Source: Pseudomonas serbica (GTDB lineage Bacteria; Pseudomonadota; Gammaproteobacteria; Pseudomonadales; Pseudomonadaceae). From it: a stretch of 64,000 nt of DNA. The stretch covers positions 124,001 to 188,000 of the forward strand of contig NZ_JAQIYM010000001.1 in NCBI RefSeq assembly GCF_028823535.1, written 5' to 3'. This document shows positions 35,841 through 46,309 of this stretch, in pieces (the stretch's first letter is position 1; the number at the start of each line of letters is the position of its first letter). Below the pieces are notes generated by a model that ran no database searches, was not told the DNA's origin, and saw only the letters and a list, made by a program, of their open reading frames with translations. Position numbers and translations under genes: made by a program.

Positions 35841-37177
35841 TGACTACGTCGAAAGCCCAGGCAGAGTCGTTCAAGGCATTGGTCGCCGGATTAAGTGAAG
35901 CGCTGCACGAACCGGAGCAATTCACCCTCAGCTATGCCGCCGAATCGTCGGCCTTCGTGCGTTTCAACCACGCCAAGGTGCGTCAGGCCGGGCAGGTGCA
36001 ACAGGCGAGCGTCGGCTTGAAACTGATCAACGATGGTCGCCACGCCGACCTGCAGATCACCCTGGCGGGCGATCCTGCGGTCGACCATCAGCGCCTGGCC
36101 GAAGGCCTGCAACAGCTGCGCGAAACCTTGCCGTTGCTGCCCCAGGACCCCTACCTGCTGCTAAACCACAACGGCTGGCAAAGCAAAAACGTGCAGGAGC
36201 ATCCGCTGCCGGACACCGAGCAAGTGGTCGCCGAAATCTCCCAGGCCGCTGAAGGCCTGGACTTGGTCGGATTCTACGCCGCCGGGCCGATCAGCCGTGG
36301 TTTCGCCAGTTCCGCCGGCGCGTTCGGCTGGCACCAGGCCAACAGCTTCAACTTCGACTTCAGCCTGTTCCATGAAAACGGCCAGGCGGTGAAGGCCAGC
36401 TACGCCGGGCACGACTGGAACAGCGCAGGCTTTGCCAAACGCTTCCAGCAGGCTCGGGAGCAGCTTGAGTACCTGGGACGGCCACTGCGCACCCTGGCCC
36501 CAGGCCAATACCGCGCTTACCTGGCGCCCGCCGCGCTGGAAGAAATCATGGGCATGCTGTGCTGGGGCGGTTTTTCGGCACAGTCGATCGCCAGCAAAAG
36601 CAGCCCACTGCAGAAGCTCTACGGCGGCGACCAGGCGTTTAGCCCGCTGGTTTCGCTGGACGAAAAAGTCAGCGGTTCGCTGAGCCCGGCGTTCTCCGAC
36701 GAAGGTTATCCGCGAAGCGACCTGGGCTTGATCGTCGAAGGCAGGGCCGGTGCGCAACTGGTCGGATCACGCAGCGCCGCCGAGTACGGACTGACCGCCA
36801 ACGGCGCCAGCGGCGGGGAATCGCCAACGGCCCTGAATATGCAGGCCGGGAACTTGCCTGAGGCACAGATCCTCAAGCAACTCGGTACCGGCCTGTACAT
36901 CAGCAACCTGTGGTACCTGAACTTCTCGGATCAACCGGCGGCGCGCCTGACCGGCATGACGCGGTTTGCCACGTTCTGGGTCGAAAACGGCGAGATCCAG
37001 GCGCCGGTCAGCACCATGCGTTTCGACGACAGCGCCTACAGCCTGCTGGGTTCGCAGCTGGAAGCACTGACCGCGGAGCGCGAATTGCTGTTGTCGGCGA
37101 GTACCTATAGCCAGCGGGCGACGGCATCGGCGTTGTTGCCGGGGGCGATCGTCCGGCGGCTGACGTTGACCCTGTAA
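35840..37177 (+). CDS. TldE/PmbA-like partner protein
   Basis: This 445-residue protein belongs to the PmbA/TldE side of the family; it lacks HExxxH and keeps the C-terminal Gly-rich and beta-rich region (LGTGLYISNLWYLNFSDQPAARLTGMTRFATFWVENGEIQAPVSTMRFDD). Start overlaps the previous stop (TGATG), so the two are made in equal amounts, as expected for a heterodimer. The substrate is unknown. A REP pair follows. Confidence 0.88.
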   Translation: MTTSKAQAESFKALVAGLSEALHEPEQFTLSYAAESSAFVRFNHAKVRQAGQVQQASVGLKLINDGRHADLQITLAGDPAVDHQRLAEGLQQLRETLPLLPQDPYLLLNHNGWQSKNVQEHPLPDTEQVVAEISQAAEGLDLVGFYAAGPISRGFASSAGAFGWHQANSFNFDFSLFHENGQAVKASYAGHDWNSAGFAKRFQQAREQLEYLGRPLRTLAPGQYRAYLAPAALEEIMGMLCWGGFSAQSIASKSSPLQKLYGGDQAFSPLVSLDEKVSGSLSPAFSDEGYPRSDLGLIVEGRAGAQLVGSRSAAEYGLTANGASGGESPTALNMQAGNLPEAQILKQLGTGLYISNLWYLNFSDQPAARLTGMTRFATFWVENGEIQAPVSTMRFDDSAYSLLGSQLEALTAERELLLSASTYSQRATASALLPGAIVRRLTLTL

Positions 37178-37188
37178 ACACAATCCCC

Positions 37189-37281
37189 CTGTGGGAGCGG
37201 GCTTGCTCGCGAAAGCGGTGGGTCATTCAGCATTGATGTTGAATGTGATGGCCCCTTCGCGAGCAAGCCCGCTCCCACAGG
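37189..37281. repeat. REP inverted pair
   Basis: Opposed REP copies about 50 bases apart, between the TldE-like gene and the MFS gene. Confidence 0.9.
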
Positions 37282-37312
37282 GTTCGGTTCCCTGACCACC
37301 ACAAGAGGTCCC

Positions 37313-38740
37313 ATGCCCAACCGCCCGCCTCTCGATCCAGTCACCGCCCGCTGGGTGCCCTGGGTCGTCGCCATTGCGTTCTTCATGCAGTCCCTCGACG
37401 GGACGATCCTCAACACCGCCCTGCCGGCCATGGCCAGCGACCTGGCGGAAGACCCGTTGCGCATGCAGGGCGTGATCATTGCCTACATGCTCACGGTCGC
37501 CTTGCTGATCCCCGCCTCCGGTTGGATCGCTGACCGTTTCGGCACGAAAAAAATCTTCTTCAGCGCGATCCTGCTGTTCAGTTTCGGCTCGTTGCTCTGC
37601 GCCTTGTCCAGCAGCTTGAGCATGCTGATCGGTGCACGAGTGATCCAGGGCCTGGGCGGCGCGTTGATGTTGCCGGTCGGACGACTGGTGGTGCTGCGCG
37701 CCTACCCGCGCTCGGAACTGGTGCGGATCATGGGTTTCATCACCATTCCCGGCCTGCTCGGGCCGTTGATCGGCCCGACCATGGGCGGCTGGATGGTGGA
37801 GTACCTGACCTGGCACTGGATTTTCCTGATCAACCTGCCGGTGGGACTGGTGGGCTGCTACGCGGTGTGGAAATTCATCCCCGACCTGCGCGGCTCCGAA
37901 CGGACCCGTTTCGATAGCCTGGGTTTCCTGCTGTTCGGCGCGGCGATGATCCTGATCACGGTCGCCATGGAAGGTTTGGGCGAACTGCACCTGCCACACC
38001 TGCGGGTGATGCTGTTGTTGTTCGGCGGCATGGCCTGCCTGGCGGCCTACTGGCTGCGCGCCGGGCACATCGACAATCCGTTGTTTGCGCCGTCGTTGTT
38101 CAAGACCCGCACTTTTGCCGTCGGCATTCTCGGCAACCTCTTCGCCCGCCTCGGCAGCGGTGCCCTGCCGTTCCTGGTGCCGCTGTTGCTGCAAGTGGCG
38201 TTGGGGTATTCGCCGTCCCAGGCCGGGATGAGCATGCTGCCGCTGGCCGCTGCAGCGATGATCGCCAAGTGGGTGGCGCGACCGCTGATCGAACGGCTGG
38301 GCTACCGTATCGTGCTGACCGGCAACACCCTGGCGCTGGGAATCATGCTGGCGAGCATGGGCCTGGTCAGCGAGCAGACGCCGTACTGGCTGCTGTTGTG
38401 CCTGCTGGCAGTCCTGGGGGCGATCAACTCCTTGCAGTTCACCGCGATGAACACCGTGACCCTGATCGACCTCGACGATGCCAGTGCCAGCAGCGGCAAC
38501 AGTCTGCTGTCGGTGGTCGCTCAACTGTCCCTGAGCCTGGGGGTGGCCTGTGCCGGTGCGCTGCTCGGCGGCTTTACCGCAGAGATCGGAAACGATGGTG
38601 TTGAGACGGTGCTGGGGGCGTTCCAACTGACGTTTGTGACCGTCGGAATCATGGCAATGCTGGCCGCGACCATCTTCTCGCAGCTCTCAAAGGAAGACGG
38701 ACGGCGCGTCAAGCGTCCGGAAGAACACATAGAGCCTTAG
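37313..38740 (+). CDS. MFS multidrug exporter, DHA2 (14-helix) family, MdtD-like
   Basis: The 475-residue protein has about 14 hydrophobic segments. The first-helix motif is FFMQSLDGTILNTALPAMA; motif A follows as GWIADRFGTKKIF and motif C appears in GFITIPGLLGPLIGPTMGGW. These are marks of EmrB/QacA-type proton-driven exporters. The substrate is unknown. AAGAGG precedes the start. There is no membrane-fusion partner or regulator gene next to it. Confidence 0.9.
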   Translation: MPNRPPLDPVTARWVPWVVAIAFFMQSLDGTILNTALPAMASDLAEDPLRMQGVIIAYMLTVALLIPASGWIADRFGTKKIFFSAILLFSFGSLLCALSSSLSMLIGARVIQGLGGALMLPVGRLVVLRAYPRSELVRIMGFITIPGLLGPLIGPTMGGWMVEYLTWHWIFLINLPVGLVGCYAVWKFIPDLRGSERTRFDSLGFLLFGAAMILITVAMEGLGELHLPHLRVMLLLFGGMACLAAYWLRAGHIDNPLFAPSLFKTRTFAVGILGNLFARLGSGALPFLVPLLLQVALGYSPSQAGMSMLPLAAAAMIAKWVARPLIERLGYRIVLTGNTLALGIMLASMGLVSEQTPYWLLLCLLAVLGAINSLQFTAMNTVTLIDLDDASASSGNSLLSVVAQLSLSLGVACAGALLGGFTAEIGNDGVETVLGAFQLTFVTVGIMAMLAATIFSQLSKEDGRRVKRPEEHIEP

Positions 38741-38797
38741 GGCGAATGGCCATCGGGCTGGTACACTGCGCGACATTTTGTTTTGCAGGCCAGTCCC

Positions 38798-40183
<1,386 letters not shown>

Positions 40184-40187
40184 CCCT

Positions 40188-40296
40188 GATCGTTCCCACG
40201 CTCTGCGTGGGAACGCATCCCGTGACGCTCTGCGTCACATATCAGCGGACGCAAAGCGTCCATGGCGGCATTCCCACGCAGAGCGTGGGAACGATC
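40188..40296. repeat. Nested palindromic repeat (CGTTCCCACGC type)
   Basis: A 109-bp element whose ends GATCGTTCCCACG and CGTGGGAACGATC are inverted. Inside are smaller inverted units: CCCACGCTCTGCGTGGG, TGACGCTCTGCGTCA and GGACGCAAAGCGTCC. It would fold as a multi-branched structure. It is a dispersed pseudomonad repeat different from the REP pairs, and it ends about 20 bp before the next start. Confidence 0.85.
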
Positions 40297-40318
40297 GAGT
40301 ACAGTTGAGGACACCGTT

Positions 40319-41497
40319 TTGCGCTCTACCGAAGTCGTGATCATTGGCGCTGGCGCCGCAGGGTTGATGTGTGCACTGACCGCCGCCGGGCGCGGGCGCA
40401 AGGTGCTGTTGCTCGACCATGCCAACAAGGCCGGCAAGAAAATCCTGATGTCGGGCGGTGGCCGTTGCAATTTCACCAACATGTACACTGAACCTGGCAA
40501 TTTTCTCTCGCAGAACGCGCACTTCTGCAAATCCGCCCTGGCCCGCTACACCCAGTGGGATTTTATCGGCATGGTGGCCAAGCACGGCGTGCCCTACCAC
40601 GAGAAAAAGCTCGGCCAACTGTTCTGCGATAACAAATCCAGCGACATCCTCGAAATGCTGCTCAACGAGTGCGATCAGGTCGGCGTCAGTCTGCACCTGG
40701 ACACCTCGATCCAGACCATCGAGAAGCTCGAGAAAGGCTACTTGCTGGACACCACCCTCGGCCAGGTCACCTGCGAATCACTGGTGATCGCCACCGGCGG
40801 CCTGTCGATCCCGACCTTGGGCGCAACCGGTTTTGGCTACCAGGTGGCCAAGCAATTCGGCCACGACCTGCTGCCGACTCGCGCCGGCCTGGTGCCGTTC
40901 ACCATCACCGATCAACTCAAGGAACTGTGCACCGAGTTGTCCGGCACCTCGGTGGACTGCCTGGTCAGCTGCAATGACCAGAGCTTTCGCGAGAATATCC
41001 TGTTCACCCACCGCGGCCTGAGTGGCCCGGCGATCTTGCAGATTTCTTCGTTCTGGGAATCCGGCGACACGGTGGAAATCAACCTGATGCCGGACCACGA
41101 CGTACCAACCTGGCTGCAACAGCAACAGGCCGAACGCCCCAACAGCGAACTGAAAACCCTGCTCGGCGAAATCTTCACCAAGAAGATGGCTAATCTGCTG
41201 GCGGACAACTGGTTCGTCTCCAAGCCGATGAAGCAATACACCCACGGGGAAATCGCCGCCATCGCCGAGAAACTGGCGAACTGGAAAGTGGTACCGGCAG
41301 GCACTGAAGGCTACCGCACCGCCGAGGTGACCCTGGGCGGCGTCGATACCAACGAGGTGTCGTCCAAGACCATGGAGTCGCTGAAGAGCCCTGGCCTGTA
41401 TTTCATCGGTGAAGTGCTGGACGTCACCGGGCACCTGGGCGGCTTCAACTTCCAGTGGGCCTGGGCCTCCGGCTACGCCGCCGCGCAGTACGTCTGA
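40319..41497 (+). CDS. YhiN/HI0933-family flavoprotein (NAD(P)/FAD-dependent oxidoreductase)
   Basis: The 392-residue protein starts with the dinucleotide motif VVIIGAGAAGLMCALTAAGRG and the family hallmark KILMSGGGRCNFTN. The C-terminal GLYFIGEVLDVTGHLGGFNFQWAWASG is equally typical. The reaction is unknown for the family. A TTG start at 40319 is chosen because GAGGA lies upstream and the frame before it runs through the palindromic repeat. dbpA lies upstream on the same strand. Confidence 0.88.
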   Translation: MRSTEVVIIGAGAAGLMCALTAAGRGRKVLLLDHANKAGKKILMSGGGRCNFTNMYTEPGNFLSQNAHFCKSALARYTQWDFIGMVAKHGVPYHEKKLGQLFCDNKSSDILEMLLNECDQVGVSLHLDTSIQTIEKLEKGYLLDTTLGQVTCESLVIATGGLSIPTLGATGFGYQVAKQFGHDLLPTRAGLVPFTITDQLKELCTELSGTSVDCLVSCNDQSFRENILFTHRGLSGPAILQISSFWESGDTVEINLMPDHDVPTWLQQQQAERPNSELKTLLGEIFTKKMANLLADNWFVSKPMKQYTHGEIAAIAEKLANWKVVPAGTEGYRTAEVTLGGVDTNEVSSKTMESLKSPGLYFIGEVLDVTGHLGGFNFQWAWASGYAAAQYV

Positions 41498-41514
41498 TCG
41501 ACCGCGCCATCGTT

Positions 41515-41580
41515 CTTCGCCGGCAAGCCAGCTCCTACAAGACCGCGCAAGACCTGTAGGAGCTGGCTTGCCAGCGAAGG
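41515..41580. repeat. REP inverted pair (TGTAGGAGC family)
   Basis: CGCCGGCAAGCCAGCTCCTAC and its opposed partner, about 20 bases apart, beginning 18 bases after the flavoprotein stop. Confidence 0.85.
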
Positions 41581-41697
41581 CGATGTAACAGACATAGGGA
41601 AGGAACAGATTTTGCTGTCAGATGTGATTGCCGCCATTGCGTCGGCGTCATCATTGGCTCAATTTAGCGTCATTGCCTCGGAAGGCCTTCGCACTTC

Positions 41698-43881
41698 ATG
41701 TCATCGACCTCGTTCCGTCAGTCTCTGCGCCGGCTTTGGGCGCTGGATAAATTCAGTTACAGCGTGCGGGTGTTCATCGCCCTGACCGGCACCATGGCTT
41801 TGTGCTGGTATCAGGATGAAATGGGACTGCTGATCCCGTTGTTCCTGGGGATTATCGCCAGCGCCCTGGCCGAAACCGATGACAGCTGGCAGGGCCGCCT
41901 CAACGCTCTGGCAGTGACCCTGGTGTGTTTCGCCGTCGCCGCGCTGTCGGTCGAACTGCTGTTCCCCTACCCCATTCTCTTTATCATCGCCTTCGCCTTG
42001 GCCGCCTTCTGCCTGACGATGCTCGGCGCCCTGGGCGAACGTTATGGGGCGATTGCCTCGGCGACCCTGATTCTGTCGGTCTACACCATGATCGGCGTCG
42101 ACCAGCGCGGTGGCGCGGTCACCGATTTCTGGCATGAGCCGGTGCTGCTGGTGGCCGGTGCAGCCTGGTACGGCCTGCTGTCGGTGTTGTGGCAGGCGCT
42201 GTTTTCCAACCAGCCGGTGCAACAAAGCCTGGCGCGGCTGTTCCGTGAGCTGGGGTTTTACCTGAAGTTGAAGTCTTCGCTGTTCGAGCCGATCCGGCAG
42301 ATGGACGTGGAAGCCCGGCGCCTGGAACTGGCCCAGCAAAACGGCCGCGTGGTTGCGGCGCTGAACGCCGCCAAGGAAATCATCCTGCATCGGGTCGGCA
42401 ACGGTCGCCCAGGCTCAAAAGTCAGCCGCTACCTGAAGCTGTACTTCCTCGCCCAGGACATCCACGAACGCGCCAGTTCCTCGCATTACCCGTACAACGC
42501 CCTGGCCGAAGCGTTCTTCCACAGCGATGTGCTGTTCCGCTGCCAGCGCCTGCTGCGCCAGCAAGGCAAGGCGTGCCGGGCGCTGGCCGAGTCGATCCAG
42601 ATGCGCCAGCCGTTCACCTACGACGCGAGTTTTGCCGAGGCCCTCGGCGACCTGCACGCCTCCCTCGAACACCTGCGCATCCAGAGCAATCCCGCCTGGC
42701 GCGGGCTACTGCGCTCACTGCGGGCGCTGGCGGCCAACCTCGGCACGCTCGACCGCCTGCTCAGCGATGCCAGCAATCCCGACACCCTGGCCGACGCCAC
42801 CGACAGCAGCCTGCTCGACCGCTCGCCGCGCAATTTCAAGGATGTCTGGGTACGCTTGCGCACCCAACTGACGCCCACCTCGCTGCTGTTCCGCCATGCC
42901 CTGCGCTTGCCCCTGGCCTTGAGCATCGGCTACGCCATGGTGCATTTGATTCACCCGTCCCAGGGCTACTGGATCATCCTCACGACGCTGTTTGTCTGCC
43001 AGCCGAACTACGGTGCAACAAGGCGCAAGCTCGGCCAGCGGATCATCGGCACCGCGATCGGCCTGACGCTGGCCTGGGCACTGTTCGATCTGTTCCCGAA
43101 CCCGCTGATCCAGTCCTGTTTCGCGATTGCCGCCGGGGTGGTGTTCTTTACCAACCGCACCACCCGCTACACCCTGGCGACGGCGGCAATCACGCTGATG
43201 GTGCTGTTCTGCTTCAACCAGGTGGGCGACGGTTACGGGCTGTTCCTGCCTCGGCTGTTCGATACCCTGCTCGGCAGCCTGATTGCCGGCCTGGCGGTGT
43301 TCCTGTTCCTGCCGGACTGGCAGGGTCGGCGCCTGAACAAAGTGCTGGCCAACACCCTGACCTGCAACAGCATCTACCTGCGCCAGATCATGCAGCAATA
43401 CGCCGCCGGCAAAAGCGACGACCTGGCGTATCGCCTGGCGCGGCGCAACGCACACAACGCCGACGCGGCGTTGTCGACCACCCTGGCCAACATGCTGATG
43501 GAGCCGGGGCATTTCCGGAAGGAAGCGGATGTCGGGTTTCGCTTCCTGGTGCTGTCGCACACCTTGCTCAGCTATTTGTCCGGACTGGGCGCCCACCGGG
43601 AAACTCAATTACCGCAGGATGTGCGCGAACAGCTGATCGAAGGCGCGGGGGTGAAACTGGCGTCCAGCATCGATGAAATAGCCCAGGGGCTGGCAAGCAA
43701 ATCCGCCATTGCCATTCAGAGCGATGAGGAAGAAGCGTTGGCCAACGCGCTCGAGCAAATGCCCGACGAGATCGATGAGGGCCAGCGACTGGTGCAGACG
43801 CAACTGGCGTTGATCTGCCGACAGTTGGGACCGTTGCGCACGCTGGCGGCGCATTTGATCAAGGACACCAGCGAGGATTGA
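41698..43881 (+). CDS. yccS: YccS/FUSC family inner-membrane protein
   Basis: The 727-residue protein has two membrane blocks of about six segments (roughly 20-190 and 395-545), each followed by a cytoplasmic helical part. This is the YccS / TIGR01666 layout, related to fusaric-acid-resistance and aromatic-acid efflux proteins. The second block begins HALRLPLALSIGYAMVHLIHPSQGYWIILTTLFVCQPNY. Its substrate is unknown, and no membrane-fusion gene accompanies it. The ATG at 41698 matches the family opening; the ribosome-binding site is poor. Confidence 0.9.
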   Translation: MSSTSFRQSLRRLWALDKFSYSVRVFIALTGTMALCWYQDEMGLLIPLFLGIIASALAETDDSWQGRLNALAVTLVCFAVAALSVELLFPYPILFIIAFALAAFCLTMLGALGERYGAIASATLILSVYTMIGVDQRGGAVTDFWHEPVLLVAGAAWYGLLSVLWQALFSNQPVQQSLARLFRELGFYLKLKSSLFEPIRQMDVEARRLELAQQNGRVVAALNAAKEIILHRVGNGRPGSKVSRYLKLYFLAQDIHERASSSHYPYNALAEAFFHSDVLFRCQRLLRQQGKACRALAESIQMRQPFTYDASFAEALGDLHASLEHLRIQSNPAWRGLLRSLRALAANLGTLDRLLSDASNPDTLADATDSSLLDRSPRNFKDVWVRLRTQLTPTSLLFRHALRLPLALSIGYAMVHLIHPSQGYWIILTTLFVCQPNYGATRRKLGQRIIGTAIGLTLAWALFDLFPNPLIQSCFAIAAGVVFFTNRTTRYTLATAAITLMVLFCFNQVGDGYGLFLPRLFDTLLGSLIAGLAVFLFLPDWQGRRLNKVLANTLTCNSIYLRQIMQQYAAGKSDDLAYRLARRNAHNADAALSTTLANMLMEPGHFRKEADVGFRFLVLSHTLLSYLSGLGAHRETQLPQDVREQLIEGAGVKLASSIDEIAQGLASKSAIAIQSDEEEALANALEQMPDEIDEGQRLVQTQLALICRQLGPLRTLAAHLIKDTSED

Positions 43882-43894
43882 GAGGTGTCACACT

Positions 43895-44632
43895 TCACAT
43901 TCCGTGTCGCTTCATGATCCGCGCATACGTGCCGTCGGCCTTCATTGCCAGGATGGCACGATCAAAACCGGCGACGATCTGCTCGTGCTGCGGATTTTTC
44001 AGGCTGACCAGAATGTGCAGGCCGTTCTCGCTCAGCGGTTTGGGCAAGAACTCCACGGCGTTGCGAACCTTGGGCGACTCTCGGGCCAGATAATAACGAG
44101 CGACATATTCGTCTTCCAAGGTCAGCTTGACCCTGTCGGCAGCGACCATGCGCACGGCCATGGCAAAGTTGTGTACCGGAATCTTCTGCAATGACACATC
44201 TTGATCGAAACTCGGTGAATAGGCGTAGCCACGCACCACCGCAATCGGATTGGTATACAGCTGCTGCAAATGGTTGAATTCGATGGGTGCATCCTTACGC
44301 TTGAGAAAGCGCACCCGATTGATCAGGTACTCGTCCGAAAACTGCCCGAGCCCTGTGCGCTCCTCATTGAACCAGGCGTTGACCAAAACGTCATAACGGC
44401 CCTCGCCCAACCCAAGCAACGCCCGCGCCCACGGCACCTGCTGGAAATCACTGGCATAGCCGGACCGCGCCAGGGCGGTACTGACAATGTCCGTGGCCAA
44501 CCCACCATTGAACAAGGTGGCGTCGGTAAAGGGTGGCCAGGCATCCGCCACCAGCCGCAACTTTTCTGCAGCCACACTTTCAGTCAGCAACAGCAATCCA
44601 AGCAAAGCAAAGGCTCGATGCAATCGCGGCAT
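43895..44632 (-). CDS. Periplasmic solute-binding protein, SBP family 3
   Basis: The 245-residue protein has a signal peptide (ALLGLLLLTESVAAEK) and the family 3 fold: RLVADAWPPFTD, ALARSGYASDFQQVPWARALLGLGEGRYDVLVNAWFNEER and a C-terminal AGFDRAILAMKADGTYARIMKRH. No permease or ATPase is adjacent, so it may serve an ABC system elsewhere or act alone as a sensor. Its ligand is unknown; polar amino acids are usual. It converges with yccS, with stops 13 bp apart. Confidence 0.88.
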   Translation of the reverse strand: MPRLHRAFALLGLLLLTESVAAEKLRLVADAWPPFTDATLFNGGLATDIVSTALARSGYASDFQQVPWARALLGLGEGRYDVLVNAWFNEERTGLGQFSDEYLINRVRFLKRKDAPIEFNHLQQLYTNPIAVVRGYAYSPSFDQDVSLQKIPVHNFAMAVRMVAADRVKLTLEDEYVARYYLARESPKVRNAVEFLPKPLSENGLHILVSLKNPQHEQIVAGFDRAILAMKADGTYARIMKRHGM

Positions 44633-44885
44633 GCCAGAAAATCCTTAGCGGGCGGCTGCCCGACGTGTTTTTCAGCGAAAACGCCAAGACCCGTACCGGC
44701 ACCCCCAGGCACTCAATGTCAGCGCGTTGCAGCTCTGCACAGCGCTAGATTCAGATTACACAAAGAAGACAGCGTCGCGCCAAATGAATGATGGCATTTT
44801 GGTCTTTGTCACAGATTCCTACGCCATAAAGACATCCATCGCCGAGGCGCTTAGTATCACCAAGACGTTTTCAGGGAATCAGCAC

Positions 44886-45338
44886 ATGACAATCAACTGG
44901 GTCTGCAAACACCACAGCGATCTGGGCAAGGAGCAGCTGTATGCCATTTTGCAACTGCGCGCCGAAGTGTTCGTCATCGAACAGAAATGCATCTATCAGG
45001 ACATCGATGGCCAGGATCTGGAGGGTGACACCTGCCATTTGATGGCCTGGGACGAAGATCGGCTGGTGGCGTACCTGCGCCTGCTCGATCCTGAGCTACA
45101 GGGCGGTGACGTGGTGATCGGGCGGGTGATCATTGCGCCACAGGCGCGAGGCACCGGGCTGGGCCATGAGTTGATGGCCCAGGCGCTGAAGCAGATCGCA
45201 AAACGCTGGCCAGACATGCCGGTCTACCTCTCGGCCCAGGCGCATTTGCAGGGGTATTACGGGCGGTACGGGTTTGTCGTGGCGGGTGAGGAGTATGTCG
45301 AGGACGGGATTCCACACATCGGCATGCGGCGTTCCTGA
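44886..45338 (+). CDS. elaA: ElaA-like GNAT acetyltransferase
   Basis: The 150-residue protein has the ElaA opening (KEQLYAILQLRAEVFVIEQKCIYQDIDGQDLEGDTCHL), the acetyl-CoA loop IAPQARGTGLGHELMAQAL and the end YYGRYGFVVAGEEYVEDGIPHIGM. The substrate is unknown. The start at 44886 matches the family; the 53 upstream codons in frame lack family residues. A REP pair follows. Confidence 0.92.
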   Translation: MTINWVCKHHSDLGKEQLYAILQLRAEVFVIEQKCIYQDIDGQDLEGDTCHLMAWDEDRLVAYLRLLDPELQGGDVVIGRVIIAPQARGTGLGHELMAQALKQIAKRWPDMPVYLSAQAHLQGYYGRYGFVVAGEEYVEDGIPHIGMRRS

Positions 45339-45344
45339 GGGCCC

Positions 45345-45421
45345 TATCGCGAGCAGGCTCGCTCCCACAGTCGATCTTTGTTAAGCCAAATATCTACTGT
45401 GGGAGCGAGCCTGCTCGCGAA
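45345..45421. repeat. REP inverted pair between convergent genes
   Basis: Opposed REP copies about 35 bases apart, between elaA and the leftward winged-helix gene. Confidence 0.9.
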
Positions 45422-45447
45422 GGCGTCCGATCAATCACCGCAGAAAC

Positions 45448-45744
45448 TCAGGGATACTCCAGCACCGCCTTGATCTGCCGAAGATTACGCTCGATCCACC
45501 CGCGATCGATCGCCCCCCACCCGCGAATGCGATAACGCCCGGCATGGTTGCGTGCGCCCTCTTCCTGCTCGAACTCGCAGACGATATCCAGGTCCGCCAG
45601 GGCAGCAATGGTGTCCTGGGCTGTGCGCCGGGGCATACCGGTGACTTCGGTCAAGGCCGGAACGCTGCTGGCCAGGCCACTGTCGATCAGGTACGCCACG
45701 TACAGGCGGCGGTAGAAGCTGCTCTTGGTCTTGCTTACGTCCAT
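45448..45744 (-). CDS. Small winged helix-turn-helix protein
   Basis: The 98-residue protein has one predicted DNA-binding unit: SSVPALTEVTGMPRRTAQDTIAALADLDIVCEF followed by a short wing (GRYRIRGWGAIDRGWI). It has no separate ligand domain. It is 28 bp after the YgjP-like gene on the same strand and so likely cotranscribed. Targets are unknown; similar small proteins are conserved across Pseudomonas. Confidence 0.82.
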   Translation of the reverse strand: MDVSKTKSSFYRRLYVAYLIDSGLASSVPALTEVTGMPRRTAQDTIAALADLDIVCEFEQEEGARNHAGRYRIRGWGAIDRGWIERNLRQIKAVLEYP

Positions 45745-45772
45745 CCATGCGCTCCTTGTTCGTCGGATCGAT

Positions 45773-46264
45773 TCATTGCAGGTCGCGCCAGGTCAGGTAC
45801 ACCCGCACATCGAACTCCACCTGGTGATAACCGGGCAACATGTGCTCGCACAGTTTGTAGAAGGCCTTGTTGTGGTCGGACTCCTTGAAGTGCGCCAACT
45901 CATGCACCACGATCATTTTCAGAAACTCCGATGGCGCCTCCTTGAACAATGAGGCGATGCGGATTTCTTTCTTGGCCTTGAGCTTGCCGCCTTGCACCCG
46001 CGAGATGGTGGTGTGCAGGCCGAGTGCGCGGTGTGTCAGGTCCAGACGGTTGTCAAACAGGACCTTGTCGATGGAAGGGGCGTTACGCAGGTATTCCTGC
46101 TTGAGGTCCAGGGCATAGGTGTACAGCGCCTTGTCGCTCTGCACTCCATGCTTTTGCGGGTAACGCTGGCTCAGGTAATCGCCCAGCCGACCGTCGGCGA
46201 TCATCTGACGCACCTGGTCTTGCAAGGTAGCCGGGTAGGCCTGGAGGTATTTCAACGCGGTCAT
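45773..46264 (-). CDS. YgjP-like (DUF45) metallopeptidase domain protein
   Basis: The 163-residue protein carries the zinc motif HELAHFKESDH (His121, Glu122, His125, His131) preceded by EAPSEFLKMIVV, as in YgjP. It lacks a signal peptide and should be cytoplasmic. Substrate unknown. The start MTALKYLQAYP follows a GC-rich region with a weak GCCGCTGCG instead of a good ribosome-binding site. It probably heads a two-gene operon with the winged-helix gene. Confidence 0.87.
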   Translation of the reverse strand: MTALKYLQAYPATLQDQVRQMIADGRLGDYLSQRYPQKHGVQSDKALYTYALDLKQEYLRNAPSIDKVLFDNRLDLTHRALGLHTTISRVQGGKLKAKKEIRIASLFKEAPSEFLKMIVVHELAHFKESDHNKAFYKLCEHMLPGYHQVEFDVRVYLTWRDLQ

Positions 46265-46309
46265 CGCAGCGGCAACTCAAATCAGCAAAAGGTCGCCAGT
46301 GTAGCGAAT

